NCBI RefSeq assembly: GCF_034931025.1
Contig: NZ_JAYGIL010000018.1
Coordinates: 1 to 64,000, forward strand
DNA from: Arcicella gelida
GTDB taxonomy: Bacteria; Bacteroidota; Bacteroidia; Cytophagales; Spirosomataceae
DNA: 64,000 bases
Direction: 5' to 3'
The position numbers and the translations under genes were made by a program. Positions 17,680 to 26,092 of this stretch are shown piece by piece. The notes beneath the pieces were generated by a model, which was not told where the DNA came from, searched no databases, and saw only the letters and a program-made list of their open reading frames with translations. Every line of letters starts with the position of its first letter. The stretch's first letter is position 1.

Positions 17680-19461
17680 TTATACTATATCATTTGTTTT
17701 TCGGCGTAAGCGTAATCTTGTTTGATGAATAGTATTTTTATTTACACCAATCATATTAGCCATCTCTTGGGCACTCAAGTTTAGCTTTTCAAGTATCAAT
17801 AAGCGTGTTTCGGCATTGGTGAGATCAGGATATTTTTCTTTTTGTGTTTGAATATAGCCAGGATGAACTTTTTCAAATATCATTTTGAAGTTTGTCCAAT
17901 CTTCGTCAGTCAAGATAGTCGATGAAATGAGTTGTTCCAAATACTCGTTTTGGTTATCATTAATTATGAGTTTTTCATTCTCGTGGCGGAGGCTTTCAGC
18001 TAAATCCGACATTTTGCGGAAATGTTGTGTCAATGAATTGAGGTCGTATTGGGCATTTGCCAATTCTTTTTCCTTTTGGTGATGTTTATGATGTAAGCGT
18101 CTGAGATTAACGTATGCAAATCCTACAACCAACAAAAGGATGACAAGTACAGCATTACGTAAATATTTCTGTAATTGTTTCTCATTTTCTATCATTTTTA
18201 AATGTCCAGCATACTTTTCTACTTCATAACGAAGTTGCATTTGCGATAACTTTTGGGTATCGTTACGTAAATTGAGACTGTCTTGTAGCTTTTGAGCAAG
18301 GTGAGTGTAATGTAATGCGGTAGCAAAATTTCCTTGTATTTCTTCATACTCTGAAGAATATTTATAGAGTTTGATATTCTTAAAATAGTCTAATAAACCT
18401 TTTGGGACTAAGTTATTTCTGATTGTCGTTGCACGTTCTAATAGCGAATCAACCTCTCTTGCCTTACCCAATTTCAATCTAATTGGAATTAGTACCATCA
18501 AAGCATCAAATTCTGCTTGCATAGAAACAATGGAATCTAATGAAAATTGAGACTTGATAAGTTCGTAACTCTTGTTTGCATAAAGTTCTCCCTCCTTAAT
18601 TTTTCCTTGTTCAATAAGTGCTGAAGCAATATCAATAGAAGAAAAATTTAACCAGAAGTGATTCCAAAATCTTTGTTCGGGGGTTACAATTTGCAAGTTT
18701 TGATGAAAATTCAGAATTTTTTTGGCGTAAAAAATAGACTTATCATAATCCTTTTTGTCTTTCCAATAAGTTTGAAGATAACTCAATACTTGTGTGTAGT
18801 GAAATCCTCCTTCAATAGTTGGTTCAATAAAGCGTTCAGCTATACTTAGGTATTGGTATGCTTTGTCTAAATCTCCTAAATCCCAAAGACATTTACCGAA
18901 ATCAAAAAGTAATCCAGCCACATTATAGTCTTTGAACTTTTCGAAACCAACACGTTGAAGTTGCTCAAAACAATACTGAACATCCAAATAATATTGTTCT
19001 TTGGATAATTTTTGACCTAAATATAAGTTGTTAGTTAAATGACAAAATGCCACAACCTCCTCTACTTCGTAGCCTTGTTGAGTGGCGTTTTTTTGCATTT
19101 CAGATAAGACATCATTGGCATTTCTACCATTTGGTATTTTAAATCCAACATGCCCTGAAATCAAAAAGGTGTAATATTTCAGCTCAAGTTGGCTATGATA
19201 ATCTTTTTTTTCGCTAGCAATATCAATCATTTGTGTAAGAATAGTCGATAATTGAGCTACATTATCTATTTTCCAAAAAGGGAAATCATGAACGAAACGA
19301 TACCTCTCGTTTTGTGTCATATTCCTAAAGTTTTCTTTATTGAATGAGGGCTGTGATAAAGAAGTATTCGAGAAGCTGAAGCAGTATGTAAATAATAAAT
19401 TAACAATGATAAATAAGGATGTTTTTTTTAGTGGTATTATCAATGATAAGCAATATTTCAT
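17680..19461 (-). CDS. TPR-repeat, membrane-anchored regulator with LuxR-like HTH
   Basis: 593 residues. The order is: N-terminal hydrophobic signal/anchor (about 10-32), a helical TPR-like sensor region (about 60-410) predicted outside the cytoplasm, one transmembrane helix (about 435-455, AVLVILLLVVGFAYVNL), a coiled-coil linker (about 456-505), and a C-terminal HTH (about 548-590, NAETRLLILEKLNLSAQEMANMIGVNKNTIHQTRLRLRRK). This is the Bacteroidota one-component layout in which an outer sensor controls a cytoplasmic LuxR/GerE-like DNA-binding domain. It sits exactly between the two duplicated barrel/lipoprotein pairs and is transcribed in the same direction, which makes them the first candidates for its targets (inference). 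The signal is unknown. Confidence 0.85.
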   Translation of the reverse strand: MKYCLSLIIPLKKTSLFIIVNLLFTYCFSFSNTSLSQPSFNKENFRNMTQNERYRFVHDFPFWKIDNVAQLSTILTQMIDIASEKKDYHSQLELKYYTFLISGHVGFKIPNGRNANDVLSEMQKNATQQGYEVEEVVAFCHLTNNLYLGQKLSKEQYYLDVQYCFEQLQRVGFEKFKDYNVAGLLFDFGKCLWDLGDLDKAYQYLSIAERFIEPTIEGGFHYTQVLSYLQTYWKDKKDYDKSIFYAKKILNFHQNLQIVTPEQRFWNHFWLNFSSIDIASALIEQGKIKEGELYANKSYELIKSQFSLDSIVSMQAEFDALMVLIPIRLKLGKAREVDSLLERATTIRNNLVPKGLLDYFKNIKLYKYSSEYEEIQGNFATALHYTHLAQKLQDSLNLRNDTQKLSQMQLRYEVEKYAGHLKMIENEKQLQKYLRNAVLVILLLVVGFAYVNLRRLHHKHHQKEKELANAQYDLNSLTQHFRKMSDLAESLRHENEKLIINDNQNEYLEQLISSTILTDEDWTNFKMIFEKVHPGYIQTQKEKYPDLTNAETRLLILEKLNLSAQEMANMIGVNKNTIHQTRLRLRRKTNDIV

Positions 19462-19642
19462 ATTAAATTTTGGGTATCGCTAGCATTTAAAAGCTACTTA
19501 AATCTGTTTTTGTTAGGAATGTTTAGCCTGTTCAAAAATCTTATATAAAGTATTTTGATTGAAATTATTACTATAAAATTACAAAGCAAATATATTACAA
19601 AATCTATAAAATAGAGTTTTGTATTTTTTAATATACGTATAG

Positions 19643-19700
19643 TTTTCAAAATCAAAAAGGGGGCAAAAATTAACTTTTGCCCCCTTTTTGATTTTGAAAA
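19643..19700 (-). terminator. Very long perfect-stem terminator of lipoprotein paralogue 3
   Basis: A 26-bp perfectly complementary stem (19643-19668 with 19675-19700) around a 6-nt loop. It combines a GGGGGC/GCCCCC core with A/T tracts and a CAAAATC/GATTTTG outer part. It lies 8 bp past the stop codon at 19708. The symmetry lets it act in both directions. Confidence 0.9.
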
Positions 19701-19707
19701 TTTCGAA

Positions 19708-21393
19708 TTATTTACAACTATTTGATGTATAAACTGCAGTAAGCGTTGCAGTATTCGTTGCTGAATTATAATTTATTGCACCTGTTAGTCCATTGATTCC
19801 ATTAGGAACAAACGTTGAACCCGTTTTACTGAATTTCCCCAAACCACTATAGAAATTTCCACCATAGAAAGCATAAACATAATATTCTACACCTTCAGCA
19901 ATTTGAACGCTTAATTTCCCTTGATTTAAGTAAGCATATTTCCAGTCCCAACCACTTTGGTCCCAGAAATAAACCCATTCTGATGGTTTTATATTGACAT
20001 CTTTATTAGAACATTTCGCTGTAAAGTCAATATTTAAAGTGATTTGAGCTGGAGGAGGCGTATCAGTGATTGAAACTTGAATACTACCCACAGAACAAGG
20101 ATTAAATAAATTTGTTTGACCTACCACTTGCCAATTTCTAGTACTATAAACTACAATTTTAGCTTGTGAAATTGCTGGCATTCTTGGAATAGTAAGAGAT
20201 AAACCTTCATACATTTCTTGACTATGAAGCCCTGCCAAGTATTGCCCTGAAGCTGTTTGAATCTGTACTTCATAAGGATAGATAGCTTGTTGTAAAGTTA
20301 AATTTGACTTTACATTTATTTTTAAAGTAGCGTTTGAACAATCACCAAATCCTCCAAAATATTCCCAAGACCAGTCTAAGTTCCAATAAGAAAGATGACT
20401 AGCTTTAAACGAAGCTACTAATTTCCCATCTTTATCTTTAACGATTGTAGATACTCCTTCTTCTTTCCATTGTCCTGTTTCACTATTCAAACTCCAAACG
20501 GGTACAGTATCGCCTTCTTTAATGGGGGCTTTTGTTATTGGGTTTATCTGAGTTGAGCTGACACCGATGGCAACATCAATAGGCGTCGAGAAGTTTTTTA
20601 CCGCTTTTCCACCCGCTTCCATATCAATTGCTACAAAACCTGCCGTTTCAAAAGTAACAGGTTGAGTTTTTCCATCAGCAGTAACAGCATTTTCAGCGAT
20701 AAATCCACCAGGGAAAGATTGAACAGATTCAGGCGAACCCGTACCAAAATGAGCCATTTGCACTTTTAATGAATTAGAACTAATCGGTGCTCCACTAGCA
20801 TCCAACATTCTAGTTCCTGCCGGAATCGTAATTGTAGCAGCTTCAGTTTTTGTACTTGTTGTTGGGGCTATAATTTGTGTTACAGTACTAGCAACTCCAT
20901 TATTCAGAGTGGCATTTTGTGATACAACACTTGTTCCTTTAGGAGGTGCTGTTACAGAAACTAATGGCACATAGATTTTTAATGGTTCTTTCGAATCTGT
21001 AATTCTTATCGTTTGATTTGAAGATACGAACCCAGTACAAGAAACGTAAACATTAAAAACAACGGGCTTTGTTGGAGAAGGATTAGCTTCAGGTAATAAA
21101 TTAAGTGTTAAAACGCCACCAGTCATTTTAATACTTGAACCTTTATTCCCTAAATCATCGACAACTAAGTTAGCTCCTGTTCCTGAGATAACAGCAACAG
21201 CTTCTGTTGGTTGTACATTAGAATTTATATCTGCATTAACTGCCCTAACGAGGACAGGGGAAATATAAACATCATTATTTACCGTCAATTCCACATCTTC
21301 GAAAGGATTGATTTTCTGGCAGGCAAATACAAGTGAAAGTCCAAGAAATATATATATAATTGGACGAAATATAGCAGTAAAGTTTGTTTTCAT
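19708..21393 (-). CDS. Large surface lipoprotein, paralogue 3 (unknown function)
   Basis: 561 residues. Lipobox Cys at residue 25 (LVFAC), then QKINPFEDVELTVNNDVYISPVLV. The shared modules are all present: TITIPAGTRMLDASGAPI, FPGGF, FSTPIDVAIG, VPVWSLNSETGQWKEEG, HLSYWNLDW, FTAKCSNKDVNIKPSEWVYF, and the last residues NSCK. The central part (ASGQYLAGLHSQEMYEGLSLTIP) is close to paralogue 1 (NNQYLAALHGAYLTDGMRVTFP), while paralogue 2 differs there. It is 34 bp downstream of barrel copy 2, matching the spacing in pair 1. Probable outer-membrane-anchored partner of the barrel. No catalytic motif is recognisable. Confidence 0.82.
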   Translation of the reverse strand: MKTNFTAIFRPIIYIFLGLSLVFACQKINPFEDVELTVNNDVYISPVLVRAVNADINSNVQPTEAVAVISGTGANLVVDDLGNKGSSIKMTGGVLTLNLLPEANPSPTKPVVFNVYVSCTGFVSSNQTIRITDSKEPLKIYVPLVSVTAPPKGTSVVSQNATLNNGVASTVTQIIAPTTSTKTEAATITIPAGTRMLDASGAPISSNSLKVQMAHFGTGSPESVQSFPGGFIAENAVTADGKTQPVTFETAGFVAIDMEAGGKAVKNFSTPIDVAIGVSSTQINPITKAPIKEGDTVPVWSLNSETGQWKEEGVSTIVKDKDGKLVASFKASHLSYWNLDWSWEYFGGFGDCSNATLKINVKSNLTLQQAIYPYEVQIQTASGQYLAGLHSQEMYEGLSLTIPRMPAISQAKIVVYSTRNWQVVGQTNLFNPCSVGSIQVSITDTPPPAQITLNIDFTAKCSNKDVNIKPSEWVYFWDQSGWDWKYAYLNQGKLSVQIAEGVEYYVYAFYGGNFYSGLGKFSKTGSTFVPNGINGLTGAINYNSATNTATLTAVYTSNSCK

Positions 21394-21427
21394 CTTTTTA
21401 GAATAAAGTTTAAATGATATTATTGGA

Positions 21428-22129
21428 TTAGTCTAATCTTACAGCTAATCTCAAGTTTACAACTGGCCAATATTGCCAATCTTTCATATTCTCTTGCACT
21501 TTAGCTTGTTGTTCGCTCATGCTACTCAATCTTTTTTCACCTGTTAAAGTAACTACTGGCGATTGTGTATAATAAGTACCAAGTTCGAACCCGAAACCAA
21601 TTCTACTTTTAGGAATAGTTCTTCCGAAACCAATTCCAGCAAATGGTGCTATTTTTTTTCCATAGTCAACCGAAAACTTAACATTACCAATTTCATCAGG
21701 AGTAAAAGTTGTACTTCCAAAAGTATAAGTTCCAGTAGGCGTAACAACCACCGAAACTTTGCCTTTATCTATATAAGAGGCACCACCAAACAATTTAAAA
21801 CTACTTTTCTTGAAAGGGTGATATTCAAAAGATAAGCCAGCCATTGTCATATCAACGTCGCCAGCCAAATTTACTTCTTCATCAGAGGTATTTGTGTTTG
21901 AATTTACGTTGTACTTGAAATAGCTAAAGCCAAGTCGAACGGCAACTTTTGGACTCAATCCATAAGCAATGTCAATTCCTGGTGTTGTCCCAAGATTCAA
22001 AGCGAAACCTAATTTGTGTGTTGTTTTTACTTTAGTTGGTTTAGCTAATGTAGTGTCTTGACCAAAGCAGATACTACTTATTAAACACAAACAAAAAAGC
22101 AATAAACTGAAGGTAGTTTTTGTTTTCAT
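21428..22129 (-). CDS. Outer-membrane beta-barrel protein, copy 2 of a near-identical pair
   Basis: 233 residues: signal peptide (to about ICFGQ), short linker, then a small beta-barrel. From about residue 62 to the end it matches the protein at 16495 except for three conservative changes. DNA identity is patchy: stretches near 21483-21577 and 16555-16648 look identical while neighbouring segments carry several synonymous changes. This suggests past gene conversion or a recent duplication with strong constraint. It is followed by lipoprotein paralogue 3 after 34 bp. A CAAAAATA box (TATTTTTG read leftward) near 22175 could be a -7 element. Function unknown. Confidence 0.85.
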   Translation of the reverse strand: MKTKTTFSLLLFCLCLISSICFGQDTTLAKPTKVKTTHKLGFALNLGTTPGIDIAYGLSPKVAVRLGFSYFKYNVNSNTNTSDEEVNLAGDVDMTMAGLSFEYHPFKKSSFKLFGGASYIDKGKVSVVVTPTGTYTFGSTTFTPDEIGNVKFSVDYGKKIAPFAGIGFGRTIPKSRIGFGFELGTYYTQSPVVTLTGEKRLSSMSEQQAKVQENMKDWQYWPVVNLRLAVRLD

Positions 22130-22251
22130 TTTTGTTTTATTTTAATCGGTTATATTTTACTGGGGCAAAAATATTGATTAGTGCATAATATTACATTTAA
22201 TATTGAAATTATTATAAAAAATATCAAAAATTTTGCATTAAAAATCAATAA

Positions 22252-24369
22252 TTAAAAATTCACCCAAGTATTTTTCTGTAATGATGATATTGCACAAATA
22301 CTCGTTTGAGAAGTATTGATAATTTCATTAAATGGAATAATTGCTTCACCCCCATTTTGTAGTTTTTCCAGCCATAATTTAAACTGTTGAAAATGACCTT
22401 TATCTTGGCTTTGTGAAAAACCAGAACTTTTAAAACCGTAATAGATAGATTTCCTGAAATTATCCACAATAATTGTTCGCCCTTGTGAATAAATTTCTAT
22501 GCGTTCTTTGGAGTAACTCTTATGACCATTTGAAAAATAATTGATTACACCTGTCGAACCATTTTGATATTTCAATAAAATAGTAGCATTATCAGTGTTC
22601 AAACTGGGCGATTTTTCCATGGTATTCATCACCACACTTTCTACCAAATTCCCAGTTAGAAAGGTAATTAAGTCAATTAAATGACAGGCTTCCCCAATAA
22701 TTCTTCCACCGCCAATACTCATATCTTGTGTCCAGTGCGAACTCGGAATGAAACCTGCATTTATTGTAGCAATTACATTCATTGGTAAATTGTGATTGCC
22801 CAATTGCTTTTTAGCATCCAGCATAAAAGGCGAAAATCTTCGATTAAAACCAACAGTCAATGTTTTACCAGATTGCTGATATACGTCTATGATTTTATCA
22901 ATTTCTGCTTGGTTCAACGCCAATGGTTTTTCTACAAAAACGTGTTTTCCTGCTTTCAAAGCCTCAATACAAAGCTTTGCGTGAGTATTATGTTGCGTAG
23001 TGATGATAACCGCTGATACTTCTGGGTCAGTAAAAATATTTTCATTATTACTTGTAGCTTTCGTAATGCCAAATTGTTGGGCAACAAGGCTTGCTGACAA
23101 ACCATTGGATGAAGAAATGTACTTGATTTTAGCCTTTAACTTTTTTAAATTTGGCAATACAGTACTTTTTGTAAAATTCCCAGCTCCAATAATGGCTAAA
23201 ATATCATTACTTTTTTCAAAAGAATTATGATGAAACTGAACGCTGTCTTGAAGTGAAAAACTCTTTTCAGAATACTCCAAAATTGACGCAATTGCATTGT
23301 TTTTCACGATGTTGGAATAAATTTCTTGAAAATTTTCAAAAGCTACTTTTTGGGTAATCAAGGAATTTACTTGTAGTTTTTTCTTGGCAATGGCGTTTAA
23401 AACGGCTTCAAAATTGCGTTTTACCGTCCAACGCACAAAGCTAACTGGGTAATCTTGTCCATTTTGCTCATAATTTGTCTCATAACGACCAGCACCATAC
23501 GAACAAGAAACTTGAAAACTCAATTCTTTTTCATAAAAATCCGCTCGCTGAATTTCCAAACCAATTACGCCTACTAATACAATTCTTCCTCTTTTTCTGC
23601 TCATTTGGGCAGCTTGAGCAATTACTTCATTAGATTTTGTGGAGGCTGTAATGATTACGGCATCTACGCCAATTTGCTTTGTTAGCGTTTTGGCAATCTG
23701 TAAACTATCGTCTTGTTCCCTTACTTGAAAGGCTTTTATACCTTTTGAAATGGCTAAATCAACCTTACTTTGTTCAAAGTCAAAGGCAATAACTTCACAA
23801 CCATTGGCTAATAACAATTCTGCCGTAAGTTGCCCGATTAAACCTAAGCCAATTACTACAACGATTTCTCCAAAAGTTGGGTTGACCAAACGAATACTTT
23901 GTAAAGCAATCGCCCCAACGACAGTAAAAGTAGCTTCCTCATCAGAAACTTCGTCAGGAATTAAAGCGACCAAGTTTTTAGGTACACAAACAACTTCTGC
24001 ATGATGTCCATTAGAAACGACTCTATCGCCAATTTTAAATTCTGTTACTTCTGTTCCAATGGCAATTACTTCGCCCACATTGCAATAACCCAAAGGAATA
24101 GGTTCATTCAATTTTCGTCTGACGGCATCAAAAGTGGGTTTGAAACCATCCGTTTTAATTTTTGCTAAAACCTGCTTTACTTTTTCGGGTTGTTGTTGGG
24201 CTTTTGAAAGAAGATTTGATTTTCCGAATTGGACTAACATTTTCTCTGTTCCCAGTGAGACTAAAGAACGATGCGTTTTGATGAGTACACAAGCTTTACG
24301 AACTTGCGGAACTGGAATTTCAACCAAAGTAGTCTCTCCAGTTTGTAGATGCTGGATGATTTGTTTCAT
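22252..24369 (-). CDS. Bi-domain oxidoreductase: zinc-type dehydrogenase fused to Gfo/Idh/MocA
   Basis: 705 residues. The first ~365 are a medium-chain dehydrogenase/reductase (IPLGYCNVGEVIAIG, then the Rossmann segment VVVIGLGLIGQLTAELLLANG). The last ~320 are a Gfo/Idh/MocA sugar oxidoreductase (LAIIGAGNFTKSTVLPNLKKL, then GKHVFVEKPLALN with the EKP motif, and SIGGGRIIGEACHLIDL). Such fusions are found in polysaccharide gene clusters and probably oxidise and/or reduce nucleotide-sugar or inositol-type substrates at two sites; the substrate is not readable here. It lies downstream (leftward) of wecB and two glycosyltransferases but is separated from wecB by a 427-bp REP-containing gap, so it may have its own promoter. 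Confidence 0.88.
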   Translation of the reverse strand: MKQIIQHLQTGETTLVEIPVPQVRKACVLIKTHRSLVSLGTEKMLVQFGKSNLLSKAQQQPEKVKQVLAKIKTDGFKPTFDAVRRKLNEPIPLGYCNVGEVIAIGTEVTEFKIGDRVVSNGHHAEVVCVPKNLVALIPDEVSDEEATFTVVGAIALQSIRLVNPTFGEIVVVIGLGLIGQLTAELLLANGCEVIAFDFEQSKVDLAISKGIKAFQVREQDDSLQIAKTLTKQIGVDAVIITASTKSNEVIAQAAQMSRKRGRIVLVGVIGLEIQRADFYEKELSFQVSCSYGAGRYETNYEQNGQDYPVSFVRWTVKRNFEAVLNAIAKKKLQVNSLITQKVAFENFQEIYSNIVKNNAIASILEYSEKSFSLQDSVQFHHNSFEKSNDILAIIGAGNFTKSTVLPNLKKLKAKIKYISSSNGLSASLVAQQFGITKATSNNENIFTDPEVSAVIITTQHNTHAKLCIEALKAGKHVFVEKPLALNQAEIDKIIDVYQQSGKTLTVGFNRRFSPFMLDAKKQLGNHNLPMNVIATINAGFIPSSHWTQDMSIGGGRIIGEACHLIDLITFLTGNLVESVVMNTMEKSPSLNTDNATILLKYQNGSTGVINYFSNGHKSYSKERIEIYSQGRTIIVDNFRKSIYYGFKSSGFSQSQDKGHFQQFKLWLEKLQNGGEAIIPFNEIINTSQTSICAISSLQKNTWVNF

Positions 24370-24796
24370 GGATGCAGGAATTGTTAATGGTGAGTTAATG
24401 AATTGTGAATAATTTATTTATTTAATTAAAAATAAATAAATTATATGAAATGACGATACATTAAATTAATAAACCTTATACATTTTAGTAATTAGAACAT
24501 ATTTAAGAATCTAATTAATGTAATATAGAAACCCAGTAGCGGTAACCTTTACGGTTACCGTTTCGCTCATACAAAAATAGATAACAGCAAATGCCAAGTA
24601 AAAAGTAATTCTTCCCGATGCACTAAAAGATTATCATTTCGCTCACATAAAAAACGGTAACCGCAAGGGGTACCGCTACTGAATTTCATTTGTATAAAGT
24701 AAGATATTATAAAAGACAGCTTACTTGCTCGCAATTCACTTTTTTACTCACACAATTTTACCGAAATCTGAAAGCCGACGACAGACCCCCGAAATC
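24370..24796. other. Intergenic gap carrying a REP-like inverted pair
   Basis: 427 bp without an ORF. Apart from the inverted repeat annotated separately (24534-24681) it is AT-rich. A second near-copy of TTTCGCTCAYA lies just inside each arm (24561 and 24638) in direct orientation. Confidence 0.6.
24534..24681. repeat. REP-like element: two GTAG-headed palindromes in inverted orientation (REPIN-like)
   Basis: Left arm 24534-24560 and the reverse complement of right arm 24655-24681 agree at 24 of 27 positions. Each reads CAGTAGCGGTA followed by a C-rich or T-rich loop and CGGTTACCG, so each arm is itself a small hairpin preceded by GTAG. GTAG plus an imperfect palindrome is the hallmark of REP sequences mobilised by RAYT (Y1, IS200/IS605-like) proteins. 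No RAYT gene is in the window. A related pair lies at 59614-59670. Confidence 0.65.
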
Positions 24797-25900
24797 CTAA
24801 ACCCCCAATTGTTCAATCAAAATATCCGCAATGCGTTCAGAAGTATGTCCGTCCCAAAGTGGTGGAATTTGACCTTTTTTCGTTTTTCCTGCTAAAATTT
24901 CTAATAAATTTTCGTGAACTGTCACAGGATTTAAGTCAGCCAATAACTGATTTGTCCCAATTTCAACCGTAATCGGTCTTTCCGTAGAATCTCTGAAAGT
25001 CAAACAAGGAATTTGCAAGAAAGTAGTTTCTTCTTGAATTCCTCCCGAATCAGTAATGATAATCGAGGCATTTTGCATCAATTGCAAAAATTCTAAATAG
25101 CCTTGCGGTTCAGTCAAAATCAAACCTTCAATCGCTGCTAATTTTTCAGATAAACCAAATTTCTTAAAATTATTCGCCGTGCGTGGGTGAATAGGCAACA
25201 CCACTTTTTTATAGCGAGTAGTATCTGCAATGATATTCAAAATCGCTTCCAAACCTTCTGGCGTATCCACATTAGCAGGGCGGTGCATCGTCACGACAGC
25301 GTACTCATCTTTTTGTAAGCCAAAATCTTCTAAAACACTGGTCTCACGAGCTTTTTCTAAATAATACACCAAAGAATCAATCATCACATTACCTACAAAA
25401 AATACTTTTTCGTCTGGAACACCTTCACGTTTCAGATTATCCACGCCCGATTGTTCTGTAATAAATAAGTACTCTGCAACACTGTCCGTCAAAATTCTGT
25501 TTAATTCTTCGGGCATGGCACGGTCGCCACTTCGTAAACCTGCTTCTACGTGAGCCACAGGAATATGCGATTTTATCGCCACCAAAGTACAAGCCAAAGT
25601 TGCGTTTACGTCGCCAACTACAAGTACTAAATCAGGTTTTTCTTCCAACAAAACTTTCTCAAATTCAAGCATCGTCTTCGCCGTCACTTCGGTATGCGAA
25701 CCACCGCCAACCCCTAAAAAGTAATGCGGTTTTGGCATTTGCAATTGCTCAAAAAAGACATCGCTCATTTTTGCATCAAAATGCTGACCAGTATGTACAA
25801 TTTTCGATTCAATTTCAGGACGTTGTTCAAAAGCACGGTGTAAAGGTGCTACTTTCATAAAATTCGGTCTTGCCCCGACGATGTTCAAGATTTTTATCAT
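24797..25900 (-). CDS. wecB: UDP-N-acetylglucosamine 2-epimerase (non-hydrolysing)
   Basis: 367 residues, the usual length. Interconverts UDP-GlcNAc and UDP-ManNAc for surface polysaccharide synthesis. Family segments: GARPNFMKVAPLHRA at the N-terminus, VHTGQHFDAKMSDVFFEQL, VVGDVNATLA, AHVEAGLRSGDRAMPEELNR, VTMHRPANVD, PIHPRT, LTEPQGYLEFLQLMQNA and ITDSGGIQEE. It is transcribed in the same direction as the two glycosyltransferase genes upstream, with a 192-bp gap, and fits a capsule, O-antigen or exopolysaccharide role. Confidence 0.95.
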   Translation of the reverse strand: MIKILNIVGARPNFMKVAPLHRAFEQRPEIESKIVHTGQHFDAKMSDVFFEQLQMPKPHYFLGVGGGSHTEVTAKTMLEFEKVLLEEKPDLVLVVGDVNATLACTLVAIKSHIPVAHVEAGLRSGDRAMPEELNRILTDSVAEYLFITEQSGVDNLKREGVPDEKVFFVGNVMIDSLVYYLEKARETSVLEDFGLQKDEYAVVTMHRPANVDTPEGLEAILNIIADTTRYKKVVLPIHPRTANNFKKFGLSEKLAAIEGLILTEPQGYLEFLQLMQNASIIITDSGGIQEETTFLQIPCLTFRDSTERPITVEIGTNQLLADLNPVTVHENLLEILAGKTKKGQIPPLWDGHTSERIADILIEQLGV

Positions 25901-26092
25901 AATGATATTTGTGGAAGCCTTGAGCTTTGTTTTTGTTTAAATGTCAAAAATTTGAAGGATAAAATTGAATTTATCTTAAAAAGGATAGCCAATTTTGATA
26001 GTAGAAATTTTCAAATCTTCAAATTTCCACATCTTCAAATCGAATACAAAGTTCAATCATTTTTCAGAACAGGCAAGGCAAATTTCAATTTT

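Noticed and set aside
12254..22129. SusC/SusD polysaccharide utilisation locus
   Set aside because: The barrels are ~230 residues, not ~1000-residue TonB-dependent SusC, and the lipoproteins lack SusD helical TPR features.
24370..24796. Insertion sequence between the inverted arms
   Set aside because: Only 94 bp lie between the arms, there is no transposase ORF and no target-site duplication that I can see.
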